From Sycobia sp. Sy_11 (lineage: Eukaryota; Arthropoda; Insecta; Hymenoptera; Epichrysomallidae): 64,000 nt of DNA. The translations under genes were made by a program, and so were the position numbers. The stretch lies in the NCBI GenBank assembly GCA_018907035.1, contig JACCIC010000206.1:932001-996000 (forward strand), written 5' to 3'. Every line of letters starts with the position of its first letter. Positions within the stretch are counted from its first letter, which is position 1. The notes under the pieces are model-generated. The model was given only the letters and a program-made list of their open reading frames with translations. It did not search any database and was not told the origin of the DNA. Of the stretch, positions 1 through 12,310 are shown one piece after another.

Positions 1-1387
1 ACGACATTGAAGCCTTTCAAATTAAAGTAGGTAATAACGAATGTATTATTCAAGTTTGTTTTTCTTAACATCCAACTTTTTCTTAAGACTCAAATTATAT
101 AAAACCCTTATACTGTTAATTTATCATAATTTAATAGTATTATACAATGCAAATTCGGAAGTCGAACTCGGTTAAGTTCTATAGATTAACCGGAGATGAG
201 AATATTGACTTGACATGGAGATTCGCTGGCTAATTATATCAATTACGACATTCATCAAATTGATCACTTGCGCTCGCTAAGCTTCCACTACTATGTTATT
301 TGAAACAATTAGTTGTTGTTTTTATGTTAGTTCTATCCGAGTATTTTGACGTAGTTATACTCCGATTTGCTTTTAACTAAGATAACTGTATACTATTCAT
401 GCAGAATGGCCACTTGCATAACGCTAACTTATTTATATCTATTATTCGTCGTTTAACGCAAGATTATTACTGTTTTTACAAAATAAAGAATTCTAAAAAG
501 AAAAATGTCACTACAGATGATGTTTATTTCAATTTTGTCATAATTAGACTTTACAATAATTTGTAAAATGGTTTTATGTTTCTTAAATTCATTATTATGT
601 AATTTATAAAAATTATTCAAGCTTATAATTTGATTTAATATCTAGTAATACTGGTAATGATCGAAAATTGACAATTTTCAAACAGAAAAAGATAAAAAAG
701 TCATGGTTTATTGCACTGATATTGAAAAATATATAAAATAGTGAAAAAATATTACAAACAGAAATAATAATTAAAATATATATTTACCGTATTGTATATT
801 TGTTAGTAAAGGCAATATTTCCAAACAAAAATGGATTCAAACGTAGACACATTAATTATATGAAGGTAAACACATTACCTGATGAGATTGATATGACGTA
901 TGTTTTTCAATTTATTTTGGTCAGAAAATATTGCTTAATTCGAGACTTTTTGTAAGATACATTGGAAATATAATGAATTCAATTTCCGATAATTGTCAGT
1001 ACGCCATTGAAAGCCATCCTAAAAAACATAAGTATTCAATTTTTCAAAAGTTTATCGGGAATTACTTGCACTTGATTTATAAATAATTGATAGAGATTGG
1101 ATAGAAAATGAGAAAATTATTTAAAGGTTGAGAATTTAATTTAATATTCGATATGTATTTTTGAAATATTAAATAAATTAATAATTATAATCCATAATCC
1201 ATTATAAAATAATAATTAATCATTCAGATGTTTTGAAAACCCTGCATTAATCGAAGAAAATAAAAAGCATTACTTCCTTTCACCTTGTGTTTTTCTCTTA
1301 CGAGTCGTGATTTACAGACAAATGATCATCCTTTCCTTCGCGCCTATTTACTGCAGAGTGTGCACTGATTATCGACTTCGGCAGAAG

Positions 1388-1390
<3 letters not shown>
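1..1390. other. AT-rich unique DNA, no gene seen
   Basis: This is AT-rich, non-repetitive sequence with short A/T runs. No open frame above background, no splice-bounded exon and no RNA gene were found. Confidence 0.7.

Positions 1391-1392
<2 letters not shown>

Positions 1393-1435
<43 letters not shown>
1393..1435 (+). repeat. (AG)n microsatellite, about 43 bp
   Basis: Uninterrupted AG dinucleotides. It marks the switch from AT-rich to GC-richer DNA and faces a (CT)n tract about 460 bp downstream. Confidence 0.95.
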
Positions 1436-1440
<5 letters not shown>

Positions 1441-1892
1441 TGGATGAGAGGGATCGAATTTGCAAGGGTTTGTCGAGGAGCCAGTTTGCAAGCGACCTTT
1501 TGAAGAGGCGGTGCTGATTTATGCGCTGAAATTGTTACTTTCTTGTAATCTCCTAAATAGGCTATAAAGTGCCCTCGAGCGATAAATCTATTGGACTGCT
1601 TTTATGCGAGCTACCTCTCCCCCCCCCGCACCCGTACTACATCTCCTTCCCTCTCAACCTTTCTCTTTCTCTTTTTCCTCCGCGAGCTCGCTCCTCTCGT
1701 TTATCGATCGGTAAATTCGTCTCGTTCCCATTATCAATTTGTCACCGCGTCAAATTATCCAACTGCTTATTTCGCGGGAAGAGGGAAGTTGCGATATAAT
1801 GAGCAGTAATCGCGGGAGAGCGCGCGCGCGCGCGAGTACTCAGTCATCGACGAAAACCCCTTATTCACGATAATCTCGCCCCCCCTCCCGCT

Positions 1893-1895
<3 letters not shown>

Positions 1896-1928
<33 letters not shown>
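1896..1928 (+). repeat. (TC)n microsatellite, about 33 bp
   Basis: A pure TC run after a C-rich stretch. It is complementary to the AG tracts at 1393 and 2128, so a transcript spanning them could fold back. Confidence 0.95.
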
Positions 1929-1937
<9 letters not shown>

Positions 1938-2125
1938 CCCCGCATATGGAATGCCGATGCTCGTTTTTGACGGCCTCGCTTCTTGCCACGCTCCCGCATA
2001 CTTGACGCATTCGAGATTGAGTTACTTTTTTACTGGGTTAACGTTAGCCATCGGGCGTGGCGACTGCGATTAAATATGGATCCGTCCGCATTCTTAACGA
2101 CTTTGACCTTTCAAGTATCCTTTTC

Positions 2126-2127
<2 letters not shown>

Positions 2128-2160
<33 letters not shown>
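2128..2160 (+). repeat. (GA)n microsatellite, about 33 bp
   Basis: Pure GA run. It is preceded by TTTGACCTTTCAAG, which contains a nuclear-receptor-like half-site (AAAGGTCA on the minus strand). Confidence 0.95.
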
Positions 2161-2163
<3 letters not shown>

Positions 2164-3030
2164 TCGATTTGCTTTAATTGGCCGTTAAATAAGATAACAG
2201 CGAGTTTTTCGCCGGGCTCGTAGCGACCGACAGCTATTCTTATAACCCAATTTTACGAATTACGTGGTTTTGTTTTTATATACACAGAATCCTAGATTAA
2301 AAAATTGTGTCAATGTCCAGGCTTTACTCAGTCGTACAATATAATAGGTACGTAGAAAAACGAGACCAATAATTATTAGACATTTCTGATAAGCGAGGTC
2401 GCCTTTCATGTACACTAGATCGGGCGTAAATAAATTCATAGGCGCCATATAGCTGGAAGCTTTTAAACGGGTTGAAATTTATCAATTCCCTGAGTGGATA
2501 TATAACCGGGAGCGTATAACTTTCATCTATAGACTTTGGCTGGAAATCGAGCGTCCAAACGTATATGTACACCTGTATACACATGTATAATGATCGCGCC
2601 GTAAAACAAACATACATATATCGGACTATTGGAGAAGTAGTAAGAGATCGGATAGAGCAAGACCCGAGTATACGCGAGCGCGTATTACTTTCGCCCGTGT
2701 ATATAAAGATTCAGTGCGCGCGTGCACGGCTCGCGTATGCATATGGCGCGGAGAAGATATCCCGGTCTCCCTCTTCCCCCCCCCCCCCCCCAACCCGCTT
2801 GCCGAGTGTTTCATGCGCTCTGAGCATTAAGCTCGATGGCTTAATTTTATCGGTGGATATGTGCACCGAGCTAGTATATGTCGAAGTGGATAGAAAAGAC
2901 GGAAGACCCGAGTTTCCCACCAATAAAGTTATCGAACAAAGGGTTAATTTAATGGGATACCCAGATTCGCGTCGAGGGAATTTAGGTGGATATTGCTTTG
3001 TGATTGATAATCACGAATAATGTGGCGAGC
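2161..3030. other. Mixed-composition DNA with a 16-base C run
   Basis: Moderate-GC sequence with purine/pyrimidine alternations and a C run at 2776-2791. A 151-codon plus-strand frame (2565-3020) crosses the C run (Pro run) and has no recognisable domain, so I do not call it a gene. Confidence 0.6.
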
Positions 3031-3199
3031 GTATTGCTGTGCCGTAAATTATTCTTTTTTATATCGCGAATGCGAACAAAACTAAGATTGAGCGATAATT
3101 GTTACTTTCAGTCATTCTATAACATCGACCGACAAATTTGTATTGCTAATTGCAATCCATAATTATTCTGTCATTTCCACATATATTATTACATACAGC

Positions 3200-3228
3200 C
3201 CTCTCTCTCTCTCTCTCTCTCTCTCTCT
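3200..3228 (+). repeat. (CT)n microsatellite
   Basis: About 29 bp of pure CT inside AT-rich unique DNA. Confidence 0.95.
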
Positions 3229-3518
3229 AACATTATAATAAGAATTTTCTGAGATTATAATTATAGGATGCATTAATTATGCAATTTCTGCTATCGCAAG
3301 ATGAAGGATAATAAATGGCAAATTTTCTTAATGCATATAATTTAACTGATTAAATTCGATATGTTACTGAAATATTTGTATTTGAACTTATTATAATAAT
3401 AAGATTATGGGAATGTGTCGGAAGAGTTCAATTAAAGCGGATGTAATATACGTATGCGATACGCGATGGATAGCTCATTCATTATAAATTATTATGCGCG
3501 GAACGAGACCGACCAGCG

Positions 3519-3617
3519 GTCAAAGTGACTTTGACGACGGGTTTGGCGTGATTGTTCCACTGGCTTTAGCTCAGCTAAAAGTGCTGTACAATCTGTGTTA
3601 GCTCGGGAGAACGTTCT
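3519..3617. promoter_or_regulatory. Cluster of three short palindromes; candidate regulatory element
   Basis: In 99 bp of non-repetitive sequence there are GTCAAAGT-g-ACTTTGAC (3519-3535), TTTAGCT-c-AGCTAAA (3565-3579) and AGAACGTTCT (3608-3617). The first contains nuclear-receptor-type half-sites (GGTCA and TGAC). The last is a two-unit heat-shock-element-like GAAnnTTC. Odd-spaced perfect dyads usually mark dimer binding sites. No promoter is evident, so the role is inferred. Confidence 0.3.
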
Positions 3618-3769
3618 GTCTTCGGAGCAAGGCAGAAATAAAGTTTTCCCCTAGTTTTCTCGGTAAATTCTCATTGCCAATAAAAAACAGTTTAATACAA
3701 ATCAAGCAAACTGACATCGTAAAAAAAAATCCCCTGACCCATCAGCATTTATTCGCCTTCCCGCGCTCT

Positions 3770-5046
3770 CTTCTTAAATTATCAGAGAGAGAGAGAGAGA
3801 GAGATCAAGTTGGGGTACATTGCTCAGACTTGAAGCTCAACTGTATGAAGGCTCGATCGTATTTCCGGAAGGTTCGCGCGGCACGTCGCGCCATTACTGT
3901 GCATTTAAAGAGGAACGTGCAGTCGTTTAAAAAATTTATGCCCCCAGCCCGTGTCTCCCCCTCCCCCTCCCCTCCACAAGAAGCTCCTAAGCCAAGAAAG
4001 CCAAGGAGAGAGACTCGCGGAGTAAATGTGCGATATTGCGCCCGGGAAAAGGATACTCTCCCCTCCTACCCACGCTCCCACATCCTCCGGCAACGTCTAT
4101 AAGGGCACATTCGGAGTGCCACGCGCGTTTGTGTACTATATATCTGTATCGAGGGGGCAGGAACGAGTATGGCGTTTCGCGCCGGGGGAGTTCTTCGTCG
4201 GTTTCCCTCTCCCCCTCCGCCCCGCCATCCTTTCCACCCGTCTCAATTCCTGCCCTCTTTACCCGAGGAAATTAGGTAAGGTATGCGGGGGCGGGCGTGG
4301 GGGGGGGGTGGAGGCTGGAAAGCCCCGAAGAGATCGTGACGGCTTATATGCGCCGCGAGGGTGGATTTGTGATTTCACAAAAATGGAAATGTATAACCGT
4401 AGCCTCGCTGTATACTTAATCCGGAGCCAAATTCGCGATGAAGATTGATTGAACGGAAAGATTAAGGCTCCCCGCCCGCGCAACCCCCGATACCCCGCGA
4501 TCGGGGGGGGGGGGGAGAGGGATCGGAAAGGAGCAGATATTGTAGAACGTATCATCCCGTCTTGATCTTCGAGCGAGCCCTTGCCGCCGATTCACGCGTT
4601 CCTCTGCCTTTCGCTCGACAGGCGTAGGCCGGGGGCAGGGGGAAAAAATTTCCTCGAACGTCCGAGCGAGCGTGTCAGTGACGAGGCAACCGCGACCTAA
4701 GTTAAGCGTCCTACATGACACGGGGAAATGAAGTAATTTCTTCGTCGATCTGCTCTCGGCAAAGCTGCGATTTCTTAATAAATGATACAGAGCCATATAA
4801 TGCGAGACGGAGCCTTCGATCGAAGATAGGTCCGAGTAATGTAGAGGCGATACAGCGCGAGATAGCGCGCGCCGTCGCCGTGGCACTGGGGAACTACAGT
4901 ACCTCGAAATATGTCGACCCGATCAATACACGCTGCACCGAGAACTGCACCGAGAGGAGGGAGGAAGGGGTACGGTTTGCTCCGCGGACAGGGGGGCGCG
5001 AATGCAGGGTAATACTCAAATTCATATATATATATATATGTGTGTG

Positions 5047-5112
<66 letters not shown>

Positions 5113-5480
5113 TGCGTGTACAACCGAGAAAATATATTCATTCCTCCACTTTCGTTCCGAGAACTGATAGCGCGCTATCTCCTTATCCATATATATACAT
5201 ATATACGGTTCTAGTGAATCGCGCTGTTCCAAGACTCTGAAGAGGCCCTATCGTTGCACGCTCGCAGCGTTATACGTGGCCAGGCGGGGCAGAAAGGCTC
5301 TGGGGGGTGGGGCGAGGGGTGAGTGGGGGGTGACACTATATTTTCCGCGAGTAAGTGATTTCCACGCTGGGATTTAATTGCTTTCGGTAGCCGACGCCGA
5401 GGCCGACGCCCACGCCGCCTTTTCTTACGACCAGAATTAATGGGCGCGACGCGCGAGCATTCGTGTCCAGGGCGAACGTT
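3770..5480. other. CpG-rich block with purine, G-run and (TA)n tracts
   Basis: GC-rich DNA holding a GA tract (3784-3804), a 13-base G run (4503-4515), (TA)n with TG/TATG variants (5023-5105) and many C- and G-rich stretches. The open frames are low-complexity and overlap on both strands, so none is called. GTAAGG (about 4276) and GTAAGT (5351) are isolated donor-like sequences. Confidence 0.6.
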
Positions 5481-5589
5481 ATATGGAGCTCAAATGTATA
5501 TATATATATATATATATATATTATGTACGTGTATGGACGTGTGTAGACACTTTCCTATACTGAGACTGTAAGGTATCCTCGATAAATTT

Positions 5590-5787
5590 ATGCTAAATTG
5601 TGATCGGCAATGCCAGTTCACCTTAGGAGCTGAATTATCGAAATCAGTGATATCGATTGATTTAGGAGCCAAACCCGTTAATCATTTGAAAGAATTATGG
5701 AATATGGAAATCTCCAGTACTAGAACAGAAGCATTCTGTATAAAAATATCAGATGCTTTTTGTACGCACGAAAAGTTATTTAATTGA
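5590..5787 (+). pseudogene. Possible ADAMTS-like Cys-rich exon remnant
   Basis: The frame includes CDRQCQFTLGAEL and, about 20 residues later, LKELW. Together these recall the cysteine-rich module of ADAMTS metalloproteases, where a D.QC...(F/L)G block precedes C+ELWC. The two cysteines that normally bracket the ELW motif are absent here (His/Leu and Asn in their places). The frame stops after about 65 codons, and no zinc-binding HExxH region is visible nearby. If the similarity is real, this is a decayed exon or retrocopy fragment. It sits between a (TA)n tract (about 5494-5521) and AT-rich unique DNA. The match is weak and from memory of the family pattern. Confidence 0.18.
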
Positions 5788-5799
5788 ATGAGAGAATTT

Positions 5800-6354
5800 G
5801 CCTGCATGGAACTTTCTAATACACTGGTTAGACGAGCTGGCTGACTATGTATGTTCGCTGTATATTTTTTTTTTGAATATTATACCCGATATATGGTCGC
5901 GTATAAAAAAAAAAAGGCAATATAAGCGCGCGTATACCGTAGCCTTCCTCGCGGGAGTATATACTTTTCATAAAAAATTCAATGATCAACCTCTTAAGAG
6001 TACACGAACATTGAATATCCCTTGGCATGAATAATCGATACGTCGCCCCGCGTTTCTCGCGAATATATATACCTTTCGAGGGGTCAAGCGCTGAATCGAA
6101 TAACGCGCGTATATCTGCCAATTTGGTAGGGGAGGGGCGCCGAGACGTGAATGTTAAAAAATGAACGAGGATAGCGATATCGAATTCTTATCGGCAAATC
6201 ACTTATGTAGATGCGAAAAGTATCTAAAAAATTAACATTTTCGGATATATATCTCGATATCGAATTCCTTCGCAGCTTCTTCGCTTTTAAAGGATTTCAG
6301 AAAGTTTTTGAGCGTGTAACATTTCTGCCGAATGCATAATTAATGCCTCGCGTC

Positions 6355-6390
<36 letters not shown>

Positions 6391-6540
6391 CGCGCACATT
6401 GTCGTAAATTGGCCAAATTTAACGATTTTCCACTCGAATTGTGTTATTCACCGTATCGCAATTATGCTATTACAAAATGCAATTTCACAAACTCAATATT
6501 ACATATTATATATTAACATAGATTTTCATTCGTATACGCA
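5800..6540. other. AT-rich unique DNA with a (TC)n tract
   Basis: Contains (TC)n at 6359-6389, repeated TATATA and CGCG motifs, and no supported exon. Confidence 0.6.
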
Positions 6541-6545
6541 GGTCG

Positions 6546-6749
6546 ATGAGATTGGCATCAGTAATAATAATCGTTGCCGTGTGCTTTGCACCGAATTACC
6601 TACGGAGCATCGACCTCGAATTTCTGAGAAAAGTTTTTTTTTTTTTTTTTTTTTTTGTTTTTGGTTTTCAAAGCGGCAAAACTGATCTACGCACGCGCGC
6701 ACCTCATTCTGCGGTATACATTAAAACTCGACGCCGCTTCACTAAATAA
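6546..6749 (+). CDS. Candidate short frame with signal-peptide-like start
   Basis: The ATG at 6546 opens a 67-codon frame. It begins MRLASVIIIVAVCFA, a textbook signal-peptide shape (short basic start, hydrophobic core, small residue at a possible cleavage point), followed by PNYLRSIDLEFLRKV. A splice-acceptor-like TACGCAG ends at 6541, just before. Beyond residue 30 the frame runs through a poly-T tract (a run of Phe), which is not credible protein. If real, the exon must end before about 6634. No family is recognised. Confidence 0.12.
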   Translation: MRLASVIIIVAVCFAPNYLRSIDLEFLRKVFFFFFFFVFGFQSGKTDLRTRAPHSAVYIKTRRRFTK

Positions 6750-8223
6750 TGCGGAAGCTCGCCTACGAGGGCTTACGTCCGTGTACACACGAGCGAAGCG
6801 CGAGTATATTGCACGGAAGAGGGAAGGATCGAGAGGGGAGGGGAGAAATGCGTAGCAGATGCCGCGAGTCCGCGCAAATGAACGCGTCAGTCATAAATAA
6901 AACAAAATTACAGCCGCGCCGCCCGCCCGCGGCTCCGCGCGACAGTTCCGCGATTGCGAGTTTTCCCTCGTCAAGACGAACGCGCGGCGCGTCGGTGGCG
7001 TTGGCGGAGGCCGGAGACAAGACACAAGAGAAGCAGAGAGAGAGAGAGAGAGAGAGATGGAGAGAAGAGACAGAAAGAGGGGAGCGCTCGCGTTTCTCTA
7101 TATATCTCGCATAATCTTGGCGAATTCGCCGAGGGTAACGGACAGCCCGGCGGATGGGTGGGGGGATTGGGCGAAGGGTACGCGGCGGGCTGGTATTACC
7201 GCGCCGGTAGGTACGCCGTTCAATATAAAGCCGACCGACAGATAGACGTGCGTAACGCGCTCGCACGCACAGAAGCTTGCGAATCGGGCTCTGTCGCGGT
7301 TCGAGCGAGCGGAATCGCTTTACGTATTCATTAAAAACAAAAAAAAAAAGAGGGGGGGGGTGGAAACAGAAAAACAAGAAAAAATAGGAAAAAAAAATAC
7401 AAGGGAGCGCAGGGACGTCCCCTTCGTCACTCGGTCTTTTTCCCCGAAGTATTTTCGCCCCGGCTCGTTCTCCTCCAGACGCCAGAAGGAAGAGTCGCGG
7501 AGTAGATAGCAAAAAGAGAAAAAAGAAGAAAAAAAAAAACCCGAGAAGACGGGGAAAGGAGGCGCGTGAAAAAGTACGTGGCGTCGACGGGGTAAAAAGG
7601 GAAGGAACTCGCCGTTCTTATTGAATTTCCACCAAAGCCGACGCGGCACGTTGCCGAGGTAGTTGAGGGAGATCGCGTTTGTGTATATGCACGCACACGC
7701 GGGATGCACGACCACGGGCAGCGAGGAGAGTGCGTCAAGCCGCCATAGAAACTTTGCTCGTGAATATGCGGATACGATTTATTTTCTCCCCACCCGCACG
7801 TTTTTGCCCCACGTCCCCACCCGCGGCTCGCCCACGTTTTTCCACGAATATCCGCGAGCGTGAGTGCGAGCCCGCGCGTGCGAATGTGCGCGCGCGTGGC
7901 CGCGGCATTATAATCCTCGGTTACGGCCGTGGCGCGCGCGCTGGTTTATTTTACTTTCGAGAGAAGAAAATCACGCTCGTTTATTTTTAACTCTTTGGCC
8001 GAATGGGAGCGTTTTGTAACCCCGCGGGCCAGAAGTGTGCGTAGGACACGTCTGTGAGTCCGCCCGCCGTCTCGCCTCCCCCACCCTTCAACGGAGTATG
8101 TGCGCGCCCCTTAACGAAATGGAGGCACAATGCGCGCAGCTGCGGGCACGTAAGGACTTCGGTGCGCCGCGCGTCGCGTCGGGAGGATAGAAAGGACTTT
8201 TCTCTCATTTCTCCGTTCTTTTC

Positions 8224-8263
<40 letters not shown>

Positions 8264-8400
8264 GAATTTTCATCTTTTTTTGTACGACGGCCGCAGCGCG
8301 ACGACGAACTTTCTTCCGTTCTTTTTTCTTTGGCGGCGAGAGTCGCTCTGAAAGGAGAGTACGAGAACGAGAAAGAGAAATGAGGGTAGGAGGAGCCCCA
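6690..8400. other. CpG- and purine-rich block with poly-T tracts
   Basis: GC-rich sequence with a GA tract (about 7035-7056), A-rich purine stretches (7340-7560) and a poly-T run (about 8229-8260). Long overlapping frames on both strands (for example a 249-codon one on the minus strand) are biased to Arg, Pro, Ser and Phe and match no family. Confidence 0.6.
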
Positions 8401-9290
8401 CGTTATTATGTGCGGAAGAAAGCGCTCGCCGTGTATTCATTATTATAGAGTTTTAATTTGATAACGTAATTTGGACATCCCTCCTATCAAATAAAATAAT
8501 GTACTTCATACATATATATAGATATGCGAATCCAGAGACATTCCTTTACTACCATTTAGACTCTGGGCTTTTAAAAGGTCATCCATTTAAAGCATTTATA
8601 GGGTAGAACATTTGACATAATAACCTCTAATTATATTTATTTAATTATATTTGACCAAGTTGTCTTTGATCATTAAATAATTCTTTTACTATAGGAGAAT
8701 CCAGCTAGTTTCTGTTCATGACTGCTGTGGAATTCTAAAATAGACAAACAAATTAACTTTGTAACTTAATTAAATGAATCCCAGTGTAACATATGTCGAT
8801 TAGTTGAATTTATTATAAAAATTACTCTTTGCGATTACTTAGCAGATGATTTTCTATTGAAAAATAATCAATAAATCTAATTTATCTCTTGGCAGGATTT
8901 GAAATTACCTCCAGAACTTGTTAATTATTCCATTATTATTTTATCGAAGAAGTAAGTATACCGGTCTATAGGGCGTACAATTAATTATAATATTTAATAA
9001 AGTTTACATATATAGGTATAGAGAGTATGACCTCATTATACTCACCCGTATGCTCTGTGATTACATAAGGGAATTAGTTATCAACCTGGTGCAAGGATAT
9101 TTCTCGTCAATAATTAACTATAGTAATGCAAGCGGTAAACTTCTACAGAAAGTTGATCTATAATTACAAAAATAGTATGTGTTCTGTAGGCAGAACTGTA
9201 TGAATAATGGGTATACTAATTGACCGAAATAAACACATGTCCTGCTTTGCAAAATATATATCTAATAAACAAATAATACACATTTCGTTT
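8400..9290. other. AT-rich unique DNA, no gene seen
   Basis: Non-repetitive AT-rich sequence. A donor-like GAAGTAAGTAT (about 8949) has no matching exon. Confidence 0.6.
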
Positions 9291-10689
9291 GATAGTTGCA
9301 CCGGCCATCGTCGAGCGAGGCCCTTTTTTTTCGCCGATATTCAATTTGAAGTAATGATCGAGCTTAAAACGAGGAAAAAAAGAAAAAACCGCGACAGCGT
9401 TCGTTTCAACGATCACGCGCATTATGATAAAGTGGCCCCTTGTACAAGCGCTGCTGGCAATGAAACAATGTAAATGGCAGCGCATTAACTCTGCTCGCTC
9501 CAGGAAGCATAATTAAGAGCGCGCCGATTGTCAGTCGGGGGAGATTGACGAGCGTCTTTATACAGCGCCTCGGAAACATCGCTCTCGCGCTGCCGCATCG
9601 TCGGGCAGCCTCGAAGTGTATACACACATATATATTCGCGAACGCGCGGAGGGTCGAGCGCGCTAACTGCGGCAAAGTATCGATAACGAGTCCTTGGGAT
9701 CGCGGCGCGGCGAAACACTTCCACGGAGCCTCGAACTCCCATTTACGAATGCGCCGCGCGCCGCGCATTATGTATATGGGAAACATGGGCGGCTTGGCGC
9801 GCGAGCGAGCGAGCTTCCAACGAATTTCACGAGTCTCAAATTGGCGTTTTAACCTCGGCCCGAGCGCCGCGCATGCCGGACGCTTTTCCCTCAAGCTCCG
9901 AGACGCGTACGAGACGCAATTTCTATGGCGTTCTATCGGATGAATTATATTGCCCTCAATTTAAAAGAGGCGCATGCCTATTTAGAAATTTGTCTGTCAA
10001 GAGCAGAGGCGGCGGGCTGTGGGATGGGCTTTTCTTATGCGTCTACCAGGAAACGGATATTAATTATATAAATTCTTCCTGATTACAGCATTATCGCAGC
10101 GGTCACGGTAAAACTCGGAACTACGACTGGTTTGTGAATTGGTAATTGGCAGGTACTTGCTGTGGACTCGATTATTATACATATTTAAAAATTACCCGAA
10201 GTATTGAAGAACATCGTGTATGGCTATAAGTTAAAGAGATGCTATAATAATCAGCGTTTCTTTTTTTTTTTTGTATTTTTTTTTTCTTTGGCACGTACAT
10301 ACTGCATGTAACTATAATACAAATTAATACAAATCAATAGGGATTAATTTAATAATTTTTTAAATACTTTACATTTGGTTTATCAATATGCATGAAGTCA
10401 GTGATGCGTGTACTTATCTTTGCCGATGTATGAAATCCATACGCGCGTAAAACGCGAAATAAAAATTATGTTTAATCGTAAAATATAAACTTCGAATTTA
10501 TACATTTATAGTGCAAGTTTCATTGAAAAATAAAAGCCCTGTAAAATATTATTCCATAAACTCGTGATGAAAATACATTAAATAAATATTTCAAAGATAT
10601 GTAGGGAAACTCTATGTTTTAATACGGGGGTGCGAGTTTTTGTGTTTCACCTCGTGAGACAGTTTATCCCCGAGCGAAGAGAGAGACAG

Positions 10690-10733
<44 letters not shown>

Positions 10734-11230
10734 GTGATACATCTTGCGAGGAAAAAATTAACTTTATACATCAGTTGTCAGTTGTATTTTCGACCGCAAG
10801 TGTCTAAAAATTATGTTAAACTTGATGATTTCGAAGTTACAGTAATTTCCAAAAGATTTGTTTTATTTCTCTAGATTTTTTCAGAAAACTTAGATATTAT
10901 TAAAAGTATTCAATTAAAATTGATTTTTACAAAAAAAATTATAAGTAAAAATTATAAGTTGGAATCTTTTTTTTTTTCAAAATCATGCAAAACCTAATGT
11001 TTCATAATATCCTGTGAACTTTCCAGTCACGCCTGAACGACTTTAAAGACCTGAACTGGCATGAAAGAAAGTTTTGCCGTTTTGTCCGTTAGAACGCGCA
11101 ACGATAAACGTCACCTATTCACAATTCTTACGGCGTTACGAAGAGAATACATTTAAATACAATGTGTCTTTTTTTTCTTTCTTATTTTTGTAAAAACGCT
11201 TCTCGAGAAAATTTTCAATGAGAATTATTA
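9290..11230. other. Short GC-richer island, then AT-rich DNA
   Basis: 9290-9980 is CpG-rich with overlapping open frames on both strands and no domain. 9980-11230 is AT-rich with a poly-T stretch (about 10260) and a (AG)n tract (about 10694-10724). No gene is supported. Confidence 0.6.
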
Positions 11231-11529
11231 TCGTTCCGTAAATCGGAATGATTGGGACCGGGATTGCACGCTCGGCCTATTCGCGCGAAGTTAAAGGCAC
11301 GCGGGAAGCGCAAAAAGACCGATTTCCAGCGCTATAACCGGTCGTGCGTAATATTTCCCTATTTCTGCGCCGCGCGACCGACAATCCCAGGATCCGAGAT
11401 ATCCTTCGAAGATTCGACCGGCTCTGCGGTTTTTGCCATTATGTAAGTATATGAAGCCCCCGCGCTCGCTCGGAAGATCTACGACTTCGGCACCGAGTCC
11501 AAGCAAGTAGCTCGGAGTATGCAAAAAAA

Positions 11530-11561
<32 letters not shown>

Positions 11562-11783
11562 CGCGTGCACGCGTGAAAAGAGAATTATAACTTAGTCCAA
11601 AAACTGCGCCAATAACGAGGTAAAGAAATTGCGCGCTTTTCAAGCCCGTCCTCGTTAGCGAAGAGCGAGAGCCGCGTGCTTGCCCCTCTCGGCACAACTC
11701 AATTATGCCGGGCGCACTTGTAATAGAAGCCTTTCGGAGGCCAAAGGAGGGAAAAGCGAGAAAAACGGGGAGATGGAGAGAGG

Positions 11784-11828
<45 letters not shown>

Positions 11829-12310
11829 CAGAAGGCGGCACAGGAAAGCCAGCGTAACGTACAACCTCTGTATATAATAAACGAAGCTCCTTTTAATTAT
11901 TTACCGTTGTATCAATTACCAAACAACGCCGTCGCCTCCTCGCGCCCGCGGCGCGTCCCTCCGCCGTAGTACCCGCGAGTAATCCGCCTCCTCCTCCTCC
12001 TCCTCCTCCTCCTCCCCCCGCACCGCTAGCCCCCGTTCCGATGCTTGCGCGCGTATTATGCACTTTTAATCCCCGCGATGGATTATCTCGCTGCCGTGAG
12101 CGCCGCGCGAATGGAATCGTCCCGGCTCCTAATGTGCCTACCCCTCCCCCCCCCATCCTACGCGCGCCCGCGTACGCGGCCTTCCCATTCGTGCGGCCGC
12201 TCGTTTCTCTGGCTTCCTAATGCGCCGCGCGGGTGGCTCGGAACCGCGCTCTCGCCGAACTCGCGCTCTCGCCGAGAGCCATTCGCATTGAATTATTAGC
12301 GATCCGCGGC
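11230..12310. other. CpG-rich block with (GT)n, (AG)n and (CTC)n tracts
   Basis: Holds (GT)n-(GC)n (about 11531-11566), (AG)n (about 11789-11827) and a (CTC)n trinucleotide tract (about 11988-12015). A frame at 11252-11446 ends at ATGTAAGT, which doubles as a donor-like sequence, but no domain is recognised. Confidence 0.6.

Noticed and set aside
6763..7512. 249-codon minus-strand open frame
   Set aside because: Runs through homopolymer and GA tracts, with Phe and Ser-Leu runs and no recognisable protein.
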